A stretch of 64,000 bases of DNA from Vreelandella lionensis (GTDB lineage Bacteria; Pseudomonadota; Gammaproteobacteria; Pseudomonadales; Halomonadaceae). The notes beneath the pieces are model-generated. The model was given only the letters and a program-made list of their open reading frames with translations. It was not told the origin of the DNA and made no database searches. Shown here piece by piece: positions 31,382-39,820 of the stretch; positions within the stretch are counted from its first letter, which is position 1, and each line of letters starts with the position of its first letter. The position numbers and the translations under genes were made by a program. The stretch lies in the NCBI RefSeq assembly GCF_002087295.1, contig NZ_MWVI01000029.1, positions 1 through 64,000 of the forward strand, given 5' to 3'.

Positions 31382-32386
31382 ATGGTTGTTAATTTACTAC
31401 ATAAAGGCAAGATCGGTCTTGCACCGATGGAAGGCGTTATCGATGCGCTCACCCGCGATCTACTGACTCGTCAGGCCGGTTTCGACTGGACGGTGACGGA
31501 GTTTGTCAGGGTAGTGGATACCCGCCTTCCCCCACGGGTGTTTTACAAACACTGCCCCGAACTCACCGAGCGCCCGGTAGCGACGCCTAGCGGCGTACCC
31601 GTCCATCTGCAGCTCCTCGGCTCCGACCCTAGGGCACTAGCCGAAAATGCCCGCCAGGCGCTAGCCCTTGGGGCCATTAGCGGGGATCTCAACTTTGGCT
31701 GCCCAGCCAAGCTGGTGAACCGCCACGACGGCGGCGCATCGCTACTGCGCCAGCCAGACCGCGTCTACCAGGCCGTCAAAGCGGTCGCAGAGGCGCTAGA
31801 CGGCGAAATTCCGGTGACCGCGAAGATTCGCCTGGGATTTGCCAATCGCCGCTTGGCGGTGGCCTGTGCGCAGGCGACGGAAGCAGGCGGCGCAGCGCGC
31901 TTGGTCGTACATGGCCGGACACGGGACGAAGGGTATCGCCCACCCGCTCACTGGGAGTGGATTGGCAAAGTGCGCCACCACGTCTCGATCCCCGTGGTGG
32001 CCAATGGCGATATCTGGACGCTTGAGGACTACTGGAAGGCACGCACGCTCTCCGGCTGCTGCGATGTAATGCTCGGGCGCAGCGCGCTGGCTGACCCCTG
32101 GCTGGCACCTCGGATTCGCCACTGGCAACAAACCGGCGAACGTTTGGCGGAAACCACTTGGGAAATGCGCGCCAGCGTACTGCAAGAGTACGCCGCGCTC
32201 CAGCGTCAACACCTTCCTGACCGCGTGGTCGTGTCGCTGGTGAAGCAGTGGCTTGCCCAGATGCGTCAAGGCAACGCTGAAGCCGACCAGCACTTTCAGC
32301 GCCTGAAGCGCCTGACCGACTTGGACGCACTTCTCGGCAGCCTTACCCCTAGCGCAAGCGCCCTCGCTGCCTGCGAACCCGCCTAA
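31382..32386 (+). CDS. dusC: tRNA-dihydrouridine synthase DusC
   Basis: 334 residues, FMN enzyme that reduces uridine 16 in tRNA. Residues seen: GLAPMEGVIDALTRDLL, LNFGCPAKLVNRHDGGASLL with the catalytic Cys, VTAKIRLG, LVVHGRTRDEGYRPPAHW and IPVVANGDIW. The spacing and C-terminal extension match DusC rather than DusA or DusB. ATG 31382 is chosen over an in-frame GTG at 31373. Divergent from oadG. Confidence 0.88.
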   Translation: MVVNLLHKGKIGLAPMEGVIDALTRDLLTRQAGFDWTVTEFVRVVDTRLPPRVFYKHCPELTERPVATPSGVPVHLQLLGSDPRALAENARQALALGAISGDLNFGCPAKLVNRHDGGASLLRQPDRVYQAVKAVAEALDGEIPVTAKIRLGFANRRLAVACAQATEAGGAARLVVHGRTRDEGYRPPAHWEWIGKVRHHVSIPVVANGDIWTLEDYWKARTLSGCCDVMLGRSALADPWLAPRIRHWQQTGERLAETTWEMRASVLQEYAALQRQHLPDRVVVSLVKQWLAQMRQGNAEADQHFQRLKRLTDLDALLGSLTPSASALAACEPA

Positions 32387-32432
32387 GCCGGGCGAAGCGC
32401 CTGAACCAACCGCCGTTGAACCTGCTGAGTCA

Positions 32433-32457
32433 AAGCGCCTATCGAGGCGCTTTTTTT
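32433..32457 (+). terminator. Terminator after dusC
   Basis: 8-bp perfect stem with an ATCG tetraloop and seven T. Confidence 0.85.
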
Positions 32458-32499
32458 CGACCCATACGCGGGTTCGACCCACCTCATTTCCTACGAGCC

Positions 32500-32539
32500 A
32501 AAAAAAAAGCGCCCTTCCGCAAAGTTGCGGGGGCGCTTT
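32500..32539 (-). terminator. Second terminator of the tRNA transcript
   Basis: 9-bp stem (32506-32514 with 32531-32539) followed on the minus strand by T9. It backs up the hairpin at 32591. Confidence 0.75.
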
Positions 32540-32590
32540 ACACGATCGCAAGACTAACGCGCGAGCCACGTTAGTCAGGCTAGAAAACAG

Positions 32591-32620
32591 AAAACCCGCT
32601 CTTTAATGAGAGCGGGTTTT
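32591..32620. terminator. Bidirectional terminator next to tRNA-Arg
   Basis: 12-bp perfect stem (32591-32602 with 32609-32620) flanked by A4 and T4, just 3' of the minus-strand tRNA-Arg. Confidence 0.8.
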
Positions 32621-32626
32621 GGAATC

Positions 32627-32703
32627 TGGCGCGCCCGGGAGGATTCGAACCTCCGACCACCTGATTCGTAGTCAGGTACTCTATCCAGCTGAGCTACGGG
32701 CGC
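32627..32703 (-). tRNA. tRNA-Arg(ACG)
   Basis: 77-nt cloverleaf. Acceptor GCGCCCG pairs with CGGGCGC, the anticodon loop CTACGAA gives anticodon ACG between CCTGA/TCAGG, the T-loop is GGTTCGAATCC, and CCA is encoded. The A34 would be converted to inosine by TadA. Confidence 0.96.
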
Positions 32704-32733
32704 GTATCAAATTACGATGTTACATCATGCAGT

Positions 32734-32826
32734 TGGCGGAGAGAGAGGGATTCGAACCCTCGATAGGGCTATAAACCCTATACTCCCTTAGCAGGGGAGC
32801 GCCTTCAGCCACTCGGCCACCTCTCC
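32734..32826 (-). tRNA. tRNA-Ser(GCT)
   Basis: 93-nt class II tRNA with the long variable arm of serine tRNAs. Acceptor GGAGAGG, anticodon loop with GCT, T-arm GAGGGTTCGAATCCCTC and encoded CCA. Placed between csrA and tRNA-Arg as in other gammaproteobacteria. Confidence 0.96.
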
Positions 32827-32951
32827 TCAACGGCACGGCGCGAATATTACCGATTTTGATGACTGGTGTCCAGCCTTATTCCGATTTTTTTCGCGCCGGC
32901 CTAAAATCACCGCTTAAACGCCCTTTAATGAGCCGTAACACGGGCGGCCAT

Positions 32952-33140
32952 TTATTCTGCTTCGCTTTCACTATTACGTTCACGCTGAATGCGCTGATAG
33001 ATCTCTTCACGGTGAACCGCGACATCTTTTGGTGCGTTCACACCAATGCGCACTTGATTACCTTTCACACCTAATACTGTGACGGTGATTTCATCACCGA
33101 TCATCAGCGTTTCGCCAACGCGGCGGGTTAGGATGAGCAT
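32952..33140 (-). CDS. csrA: Carbon storage regulator CsrA (RsmA)
   Basis: 62 residues, full length: [20 protein letters not shown], then [31 protein letters not shown]. The RNA-binding residues Leu4, Arg6, Val42 and Arg44 positions are kept. It is a dimeric RNA-binding translational regulator of GGA motifs. AAGGAG sits before the start and itself contains a GGA, which fits autoregulation. Its likely antagonist RNA lies at 42994-43245. Confidence 0.97.
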   Translation of the reverse strand: MLILTRRVGETLMIGDEITVTVLGVKGNQVRIGVNAPKDVAVHREEIYQRIQRERNSESEAE

Positions 33141-33190
33141 GGCTGATCTCCTTCTCAGACGTTTTTATACAACGGGATGTGTCCGCCAGC

Positions 33191-33225
33191 GGCGTCACCA
33201 TGCCATTATGCGGCATGGTGACGCC
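33191..33225. other. Perfect 14-bp hairpin between lysC and csrA
   Basis: Arms 33191-33204 and 33212-33225 with a 7-nt loop. There is no T run, so it is not a standard terminator. It lies about 50 bases upstream of the csrA start, near a TATAAA-like -10 (around 33163-33168). Confidence 0.6.
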
Positions 33226-33333
33226 TGCCACCAAAGGCTTTGGCCCCTATGACACCTTACCCTCCCGTTGAAAGAAAGCTCACCACCACACGGCAGCGCG
33301 TAACTTCAGCGTAGAAGGTTTAGGCCACAATTG

Positions 33334-34584
33334 TTATTCAGATTCGATATCGGACTTATCGAGACCAAACGCTTTGTGTAAGGCGTTAACTGCAAGTTCC
33401 ATATGTTTTTCGTCAATTACGACAGAAATTTTAATTTCTGAAGTAGAGACCATACGGATATTAACGTTTTCATCGGCCAATACGCGGAACATTTTAGAGG
33501 CAACACCCGCATGAGAGCGCATGCCAACGCCGACCAGCGACACTTTGGGAATGTTGTCATCGCCGCGCAGCTCACCGCCGCCCAGGTCAGGAATAACGGT
33601 CTCTTCTAGCAGCTTTTTGGTGGCTTTATAGTCACCTTTTGCCACGGTGAAGGTGAAGTCGGTGCAATCGCCAGCTGGTGCAACGTTCTGGACGATCATA
33701 TCCACTTCAATATTCGCGTCGGCAATCGGTCCCAAAATACGTGAAGCCACACCAGGTACATCCGGCGTGTTCAGCAGGGTTAGTTTGGCTTCGTTTTTGG
33801 TAAACGCGATACCGGAGATTAGCGGTTCTTCCATAGAATCCTCGTCTTGGTCTGAATCTGCAACAATCAGGGTGCCAGGGCCGTCTTCAAAGCTAGACAG
33901 TACCCGCAGCGGCACGTTGTATTTACCGGCGAATTCAACAGCGCGAATTTGCAGCACTTTGGAGCCCAAACTAGCGAGTTCGAGCATTTCTTCTACGGTG
34001 ATGCTTTCAAGGCGCTGCGCTTTGGAACATACACGGGGGTCCGTGGTGTAAACACCGTCTACGTCGGTATAGATTTGGCACTCATCAGCACCCAAGGCGG
34101 CAGCAAGCGCCACGCCGGTAGTATCAGAGCCGCCACGCCCCAGCGTGGTGATATTGCCGTCTTCGTCTACGCCTTGGAAACCAGCGACCACCACGACCTT
34201 CCCTGCATCCAGGTCAGATTTGAGATCGTCAGTTTCAATACGCTGAATACGCGCTTTGGTGTAGGCGCTGTCGGTATGAATCCCTACCTGGGCACCCGTG
34301 TGCGAGGTCGCCGACACGCCAATTTGCTGTAGCGCCATGGCCAGTAGGGAAATGGTCACCTGCTCCCCTGTCGAGAGCAGCATATCCATTTCACGCGGGG
34401 CGGGGTCCTCGTTCAGAGCGTGGGCCATTTCGGTCAGGCGGTTGGTCTCGCCGCTCATCGCGGAGACAACAACCACTACCTGATGGCCCTGGTCGCGAAA
34501 GCCTTTAACTTTTTCCGCCACGGCCTTGATACGGTCGACAGAGCCCACCGAAGTGCCGCCGAACTTCTGTACGTATAGTGCCAT
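33334..34584 (-). CDS. lysC: Aspartate kinase
   Basis: 416 residues. KFGGTSVGSVDRI at the N-terminus, SAMSGETNRL, the GFQGVDEDGNITTLGRGGSDTT segment and DVDGVYTTDPR are the kinase hallmarks. Two ACT domains at the C-terminus (LLNTPDVPGVASRILG; VGVGMRSHAGVASKMFRVL) are the sites of feedback inhibition. First step to lysine, threonine, methionine and, in halophiles, ectoine through aspartate semialdehyde. Lies between alaS and csrA. Confidence 0.95.
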   Translation of the reverse strand: MALYVQKFGGTSVGSVDRIKAVAEKVKGFRDQGHQVVVVVSAMSGETNRLTEMAHALNEDPAPREMDMLLSTGEQVTISLLAMALQQIGVSATSHTGAQVGIHTDSAYTKARIQRIETDDLKSDLDAGKVVVVAGFQGVDEDGNITTLGRGGSDTTGVALAAALGADECQIYTDVDGVYTTDPRVCSKAQRLESITVEEMLELASLGSKVLQIRAVEFAGKYNVPLRVLSSFEDGPGTLIVADSDQDEDSMEEPLISGIAFTKNEAKLTLLNTPDVPGVASRILGPIADANIEVDMIVQNVAPAGDCTDFTFTVAKGDYKATKKLLEETVIPDLGGGELRGDDNIPKVSLVGVGMRSHAGVASKMFRVLADENVNIRMVSTSEIKISVVIDEKHMELAVNALHKAFGLDKSDIESE

Positions 34585-34650
34585 ATGCCGTTTTTCCTTT
34601 ACGTTCGGGAATGGAAGGTGAATATTGTTATTGCTAATTTCCTAACTAGC

Positions 34651-34683
34651 AAAAAGGCCGGTAGCAAATAATGCCACCGGCCT
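34651..34683 (-). terminator. Terminator after alaS
   Basis: 8-bp core stem (34655-34662 with 34676-34683), extended by partly paired loop bases, then TTTTTG on the minus strand. Confidence 0.75.
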
Positions 34684-34689
34684 CTCTAT

Positions 34690-37299
34690 TTAGCGAAGTG
34701 TGTTTTCCAACCAAGCCGGGACACTGTTCAACGCATCCGGCAGCGCATCGGGCTGACTGCCGCCTGCTTGAGCCATATCAGGGCGCCCTCCCCCTTTGCC
34801 ACCCACTCGGGATGCCACATGATTAACCAGCGCACCCGCTTTAACACGGCCAGTTAAATCAGAAGTGACCCCAGCAATCAGGCTGACTTTACCAGCGGCC
34901 TTGTCGGCAGTGGCTAGCATAATCACGCCAGAGCCTAGCTTGTTTTTCAGCTGATCCAATACGCCGCGCAGATCTTTACCAGACACGCCATCCAACTCAG
35001 TTACCAGCAGCTCCACGCCGCCCACTTCCTGCACTTGGCTGAGCATATCGCTACCCGCTGCACTGGCGAGTTTCGCTTTGAGCTGCTCTAACTCTTTCTC
35101 CAGACTGCGGTTGCGCTCCACAAGCGATTCGACACGCGCTTCCACTTGCTCTCGCTTGGTTTGTAAGCGTTCGCCAATCCGCTGAACGCGGGCTTCTTGC
35201 TCACGGAAATACGCCAGTGCGTTTTCGCCGGTGATAGCTTCAATACGACGCACACCCGAGGCAATACCTACTTCGCTGACCACGTGGCAGCAGCCAATGT
35301 CGCCACTGCGGCTAACATGCGTACCGCCACACAGCTCGATCGAGAAGTCATCGTCACCAATGGTCAGCACGCGCACGTTATCCGCGTATTTCGCTTCAAA
35401 CAGCGCTGCCGCGCCTTTGGCCTTAGCGTCCGCTAGGCTCATTTGCTCGATTTTAGTCGGTGCGTTGGCCAAAATCTGCTCATTGACGATGCGCTCTACT
35501 TCAGCAAGCTGCTCAGCGGTCATGGGTTCAAAGTGGCTGAAGTCAAAGCGCAGACGCTCAGCGTTAACCAGCGAGCCTTTCTGCTGCACGTGGTCACCCA
35601 GCACCATACGCAGCGCTTTATGCAGCAGGTGGGTCGCTGAGTGATTACGAATGGTCGCGCCGCGTAGGCTGGCATCGACTTCGCCGCGCACGTTGGCACC
35701 TACGTTCAACGCGCCCTCGACCATCACGCCTTGGTGAAGGCGGTGGCCGCTCTGCTTCTGAGTATCGGAGACCTGGAAGCGGCCGCCATCATCGTGCAGG
35801 TAACCGGTATCACCGACCTGGCCACCGGACTCTCCGTAGAACGGCGTACGGTCCAGTACCACTGTGCCCTTCTGGCCAGCTTCCAGCGCCGCCAGCGCGT
35901 TGCCCTCGCTATCCACAATCGCAGTGACGGTGGCTTGGTCTTCCAGCAACTCATAGCCGGTAAACTGGGTTTCGCCATCCAGCTCAATCGATGCGGTGTA
36001 ATCAGCACCAAACTGGCTGGCCGCTCGTGCACGCTCGCGTTGGGCCTCCAATTCACGCTGGAAACCTGCTTCATCCAGCGTCACTTCACGCTCGCGACAA
36101 ACGTCTGCTGTTAAATCAAATGGAAAGCCGTAGGTATCGTACAGCTTGCACACAGTTTCACCGGGCAGCACGTCGCCCTGAAGCTCTTCCAGAGCGGCGT
36201 TGAGCAGGCCCATACCGTGATCTAGCGTACGCGCGAACTGCTCTTCCTCTTTCAACAGCACGCGGGCGATCTGCTCGCTGGCATCGCGCAGATCAGGGTA
36301 GGCATCGCCCATCTCAGCGTCGAGCGCGGAGACCAGTTTGTGGAAGAACGGCTCGGATGCGCCCAGCTTGCGGCCGTGGCGAATAGCGCGACGAATAATC
36401 CGACGCAGCACGTGGCCGCGGCCTTCATTGGAGGGCAGTACGCCGTCGGCAATTAAGAATGCACAGGAGCGCATATGGTCGGCGATGACGCGCAGCGACG
36501 GCGTGGAGGTATCGCTGTGTCCCGTGGCTTCTGCTGCCGCCTTAAGAAGATTCTGGAACAGATCAATTTCGTAGTTGGAGTGCACGCCCTGCATCACCGC
36601 CGCCACGCGCTCTAGGCCCATACCGGTATCGATAGAGGGCTTGGGTAGCGGGTTGAGCGTGCCTTGGGCATCGCGCTCAAACTGCATGAAAACGAGGTTC
36701 CAGATTTCGATGTAGCGGTCGCCATCCTCTTCCGGGCTTCCGGGCGGGCCACCCCATACCTCAGGGCCATGATCAAAGAAGATCTCAGAGCTGGGACCAC
36801 AGGGGCCGGTGTCGCCCATTTGCCAGAAGTTATCTTCATCCAGCTTGGAGAAGCGCTCCGGGTCAATACCGATCTCATCTTTCCAGATGCGTTCGGCTTC
36901 ATCGTCGCTGATATGCACCGTGATCCACAGTTTCTCTTTAGGCAGGCCCAGCGTTTCAGTCAGGAAGGTCCAGGCGAAGCGGATGGCGTCACGCTTGAAA
37001 TAGTCGCCAAAGCTGAAGTTGCCCAGCATTTCGAAGAAGGTGTGGTGGCGAGCGGTGTAGCCACCATTATCTAAGTCGTTATGCTTACCGCCTGCACGTA
37101 CGCAGCGCTGAGCAGAGGTAGCGCGAACGTAGGGGCGCGGGTCGCGGCCAAGGAACACATCTTTAAAGGGCACCATGCCCGCATTGGTAAACAGCAGCGT
37201 CGGGTCGTTACCCGGCACCAGCGAGCTAGACGGCACCACCGTGTGCCCATGCTCTTCAAAAAACGTTAAAAAGGCCTGTCTGATCTCTGCGCTTTTCAT
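34690..37299 (-). CDS. alaS: Alanyl-tRNA synthetase
   Basis: 869 residues. Start [20 protein letters not shown] at 37299. Class II motifs include [15 protein letters not shown] and the [37 protein letters not shown] region. The editing domain has the metal-binding [11 protein letters not shown] and [13 protein letters not shown]. The C-terminal C-Ala domain follows a coiled coil. The frame is uninterrupted, in contrast with several neighbours. Confidence 0.96.
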   Translation of the reverse strand: MKSAEIRQAFLTFFEEHGHTVVPSSSLVPGNDPTLLFTNAGMVPFKDVFLGRDPRPYVRATSAQRCVRAGGKHNDLDNGGYTARHHTFFEMLGNFSFGDYFKRDAIRFAWTFLTETLGLPKEKLWITVHISDDEAERIWKDEIGIDPERFSKLDEDNFWQMGDTGPCGPSSEIFFDHGPEVWGGPPGSPEEDGDRYIEIWNLVFMQFERDAQGTLNPLPKPSIDTGMGLERVAAVMQGVHSNYEIDLFQNLLKAAAEATGHSDTSTPSLRVIADHMRSCAFLIADGVLPSNEGRGHVLRRIIRRAIRHGRKLGASEPFFHKLVSALDAEMGDAYPDLRDASEQIARVLLKEEEQFARTLDHGMGLLNAALEELQGDVLPGETVCKLYDTYGFPFDLTADVCREREVTLDEAGFQRELEAQRERARAASQFGADYTASIELDGETQFTGYELLEDQATVTAIVDSEGNALAALEAGQKGTVVLDRTPFYGESGGQVGDTGYLHDDGGRFQVSDTQKQSGHRLHQGVMVEGALNVGANVRGEVDASLRGATIRNHSATHLLHKALRMVLGDHVQQKGSLVNAERLRFDFSHFEPMTAEQLAEVERIVNEQILANAPTKIEQMSLADAKAKGAAALFEAKYADNVRVLTIGDDDFSIELCGGTHVSRSGDIGCCHVVSEVGIASGVRRIEAITGENALAYFREQEARVQRIGERLQTKREQVEARVESLVERNRSLEKELEQLKAKLASAAGSDMLSQVQEVGGVELLVTELDGVSGKDLRGVLDQLKNKLGSGVIMLATADKAAGKVSLIAGVTSDLTGRVKAGALVNHVASRVGGKGGGRPDMAQAGGSQPDALPDALNSVPAWLENTLR

Positions 37300-37485
37300 A
37301 GGGTATCCGTAACAAGAAAGCCTGATGCCCCAGGGCGCTGTCGCCGCCACCCGCTGGGGTCGCAAAGGGACCATTATAACGCAGTTGTCAAACGACTAAA
37401 GCCGCAGTTAGTGGCAAAACCAAAACAGACGGCCCAAACAGAGAAGAAATAAACAGTAGGGAAGCCGCTGTAAGCTAGGGCAGTA

Positions 37486-37528
37486 ACAGCCCTGAGCGGG
37501 GCTATAGACAGCCCTGAGCGGGGCTACA
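37486..37528. repeat. Two tandem 21-bp hairpin units at the end of recX
   Basis: Two near-identical copies (37486-37506 and 37508-37528) of a unit containing AGCCCTGAGCGGGGCT, itself a 5-bp stem. The second copy includes the recX stop at 37524. Confidence 0.6.
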
Positions 37529-37985
37529 AACAGGAAAGCGCATAGCGAATTTGCTCAAAATCAAACCCACGCGCTGCTAAAAAACGCTCGCGCTTGGCAC
37601 GCTCTTTGGGGGAATCACCCGGAGTGGAAAAACGCCTTTCCAGCGTTTCTCGAGCAAGCTCAAACCAGTCTACCGCTTCACGCTCTTATACTGCTGCCAG
37701 CGCGGCGGCCTGAGTTTCCTGGTCAACCCCGCGTTGGCGAAGCTCGCCTTTAATGCGAATTACGCCCTGCCCTCTGGAAATACGCGAGCGTATAAAGCTC
37801 TCGGCAAATCGTGCATCGGACTGCAGCGACTGCTCGGCCAGGGCATCTAGGCAAGCAGAGATTTCATCGGCATCAAAAGTTTTTTGCTGTAACTTACGCG
37901 CCAGCTCGGCGCGAGAATACTCGCGCCGAGCCAGTAGTTGAATCGCCACTTCACGTGCAGAAGCATCCACACTAGAGGAAAACAT
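37524..37985 (-). CDS. recX: RecX regulatory protein, interrupted by an in-frame TAA
   Basis: RecA-modulating protein of three-helix repeats. N-terminal part: AIQLLARREYSRAELARKLQQK, LAEQSLQSDARFAESFIRSRISRGQG and RIKGELRQRGVD. After AALAAV the codon is TAA (37686-37688), but the same frame continues with EREAVDWFELARETLERRF ... KERAKRERFLAARGFDFEQIRYAL and ends at 37524, giving the family length of about 153. A single changed base (from GAA or CAA) is the simplest explanation. Directly downstream of recA. Confidence 0.85.
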
Positions 37986-38023
37986 TGAGTTTCCCTCTTA
38001 GCACATGCAATGGAGGTAGCGGC

Positions 38024-39085
38024 TTAAAGCAGATCATCATCGCTATCTGTAGCCACATCAGCGGCAGGCGCTTCTTCCTTCTTCGGCTCCGCCTTGGCCA
38101 GTAGCTGATCACGAATCTGGGTTTCGATCTCGTTCATGATTTCAGGATGCTCTTCCAGGTACTGCGCCGCATTGGCTTTACCCTGGCCGATCTTGTTGCC
38201 TTTATAGCTGTACCAAGCGCCTGCTTTGTCCACTAGGCTGCACTGCACGCCAAGATCGATAACCCTCACCCGCGTGGTAGATACCTTTGCCATACAGGAT
38301 TTGAAACTCAGCCTGACGGAACGGCGGTGCCACCTTGTTTTTGACGACTTTAACGCGGGTTCGTTGCCGGTGACTTCGTCGCCTGACTTCACGGAGCCGG
38401 TGCGGCGAATATCCAAACGCACACTAGCATAAAACTTCAGCGCGTTACCGCCAGTGGTGGTTTCGGGGCTGCCGAACATCACGCCAATCTTCATACGAAT
38501 CTGGTTGATGAAGACCACCAAGCAGTTGGCGTTTTTGATGTTACCGGTGATTTTACGCAGCGCCTGGGACATCAAGCGCGCCTGCAGGCCCACGTGGGAG
38601 TCGCCCATTTCGCCTTCGATTTCCGCACTCAGAGTCAGTGCAGCCACGGAGTCGATGATAATCACATCCACACCGCCGGAGCGGACCAGCATATCGGTGA
38701 TTTCCCGCGCCTGTTCACCGGTGTCCGGCTGGGAAACCAGCAGGTCGTCCAGGTTGACGCCCAGCTTCTCAGCGTAGCTGGGGTCGAGCGCGTGCTCGGC
38801 ATCGACGAAAGCACACACTTTGCCCTGCTTTTGCGCTTGAGCAATGACCGAAAGCGTCAGGGTGGTTTGACCCGATGACTCTGGGCCAAAGATTTCGACG
38901 ACACGACCAAACGGTAAACCACCAATGCCGAGTGCAATATCCAGCCCCAGCGAACCGGTGGAGACAGACGGCATCACGACGCGTGGCGCATCGCCAAGGC
39001 GCATAACGGTCCCTTTACCAAACTGGCGATCAATCTGGCTGAGTGCAGCATTAAGCGCTTTTGTGCGGTTGTCTTCCTGAGCCAT
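38024..39085 (-). CDS. recA: Recombinase RecA, with an out-of-frame internal segment and a changed Walker A lysine
   Basis: 353 codons from [17 protein letters not shown]. RecA features: [96 protein letters not shown] and an acidic C-terminus. Two abnormalities: Walker A reads GPESSGQTT (CAA at 38867-38869) instead of Lys; and between about 38264 and 38361 a lost T and an extra C compensate, so some 32 residues after VTGNE are nonsense. Reading the other frame gives [19 protein letters not shown], the normal RecA sequence. The frame is open throughout, so an automatic annotation would miss this. Probably sequence errors. Confidence 0.93.
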   Translation of the reverse strand: MAQEDNRTKALNAALSQIDRQFGKGTVMRLGDAPRVVMPSVSTGSLGLDIALGIGGLPFGRVVEIFGPESSGQTTLTLSVIAQAQKQGKVCAFVDAEHALDPSYAEKLGVNLDDLLVSQPDTGEQAREITDMLVRSGGVDVIIIDSVAALTLSAEIEGEMGDSHVGLQARLMSQALRKITGNIKNANCLVVFINQIRMKIGVMFGSPETTTGGNALKFYASVRLDIRRTGSVKSGDEVTGNEPALKSSKTRWHRRSVRLSFKSCMAKVSTTRVRVIDLGVQCSLVDKAGAWYSYKGNKIGQGKANAAQYLEEHPEIMNEIETQIRDQLLAKAEPKKEEAPAADVATDSDDDLL

Positions 39086-39106
39086 GCGGAAATTCCTCAT
39101 AACAAG

Positions 39107-39122
39107 CTGTATAATTAGCCAG
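39107..39122 (-). promoter_or_regulatory. LexA box of recA
   Basis: On the minus strand CTGG-N8-ACAG, one mismatch to CTGT-N8-ACAG, 22 bp upstream of the recA start and overlapping an AT-rich -10 region. SOS control of recA is the rule in gammaproteobacteria. Confidence 0.7.
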
Positions 39123-39174
39123 TAGTATGCCAAAGATTAGCGGCTAAACAAATCCTCAGCGGCAACTTTAACGA

Positions 39175-39699
39175 TTATTTCTTCTGTGCCTGGGCGCCCG
39201 CCCGCGCCACCAAACCCGCCAGCGCTTCGCGCACCGCCTGCTCCCGCACCGCTTGGCGGTCGCCGGGGAAGTGGAAGCACTCTGCCTGCTGCTGTCCAGC
39301 ACTGCCCCAGGCAATCCATACGGTACCTACCGGTTTTTCGTCGCTACCGCCCTCCGGGCCTGCCACACCGCTCACCGCAACAGCTAAATCAGCCCCGCTT
39401 TCACGGCAGGCTCCCGCCACCATCGCCTTCACCACGGCCTCGCTAACGGCTCCATGGGCTCCAAGCGTGGCAGGCTCCACACCCAGCAGGCGGGTTTTCG
39501 CGGCGTTTGAGTAGGTCACATAGCCCGCCGTAAAGTACGCCGAACTGCCTGCCGCCGAGGTAATCGCACTGGCAATGCCTCCTCCGGTGCAAGACTCTGC
39601 GGCGGTCACTTCAACGCCAAGCTGAAGGCAAAGCCGCCCCAGCCGCTGGGCAAGCAGCGATAAATCGAGGTTCTTGAGGCTGGAAACGCTGGGGGGCAT
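39175..39699 (-). CDS. pncC: Nicotinamide-nucleotide amidohydrolase PncC (CinA C-terminal domain)
   Basis: 174 residues. VTAAESCTGGGIASAITSAAGSS, GYVTYSNAAKTRLLGV and AVAVSGVAGPEGGSDEKPVGTVW define the CinA C-terminal family, which converts NMN to NaMN. AAGGAG before ATG 39699. It precedes recA in the common pncC-recA-recX order and is divergent from mutS. Confidence 0.93.
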   Translation of the reverse strand: MPPSVSSLKNLDLSLLAQRLGRLCLQLGVEVTAAESCTGGGIASAITSAAGSSAYFTAGYVTYSNAAKTRLLGVEPATLGAHGAVSEAVVKAMVAGACRESGADLAVAVSGVAGPEGGSDEKPVGTVWIAWGSAGQQQAECFHFPGDRQAVREQAVREALAGLVARAGAQAQKK

Positions 39700-39820
39700 G
39701 GTGACTCCTTCATGTAAGACCTTAGGGTAGCGTAGAATACTGCGTTTAGCTTTCTCAACGAAATTGCTCAACGAACATGCCGCAGGCCAACCGCTTGCGC
39801 CACGCTCAATCAGGACGCCC

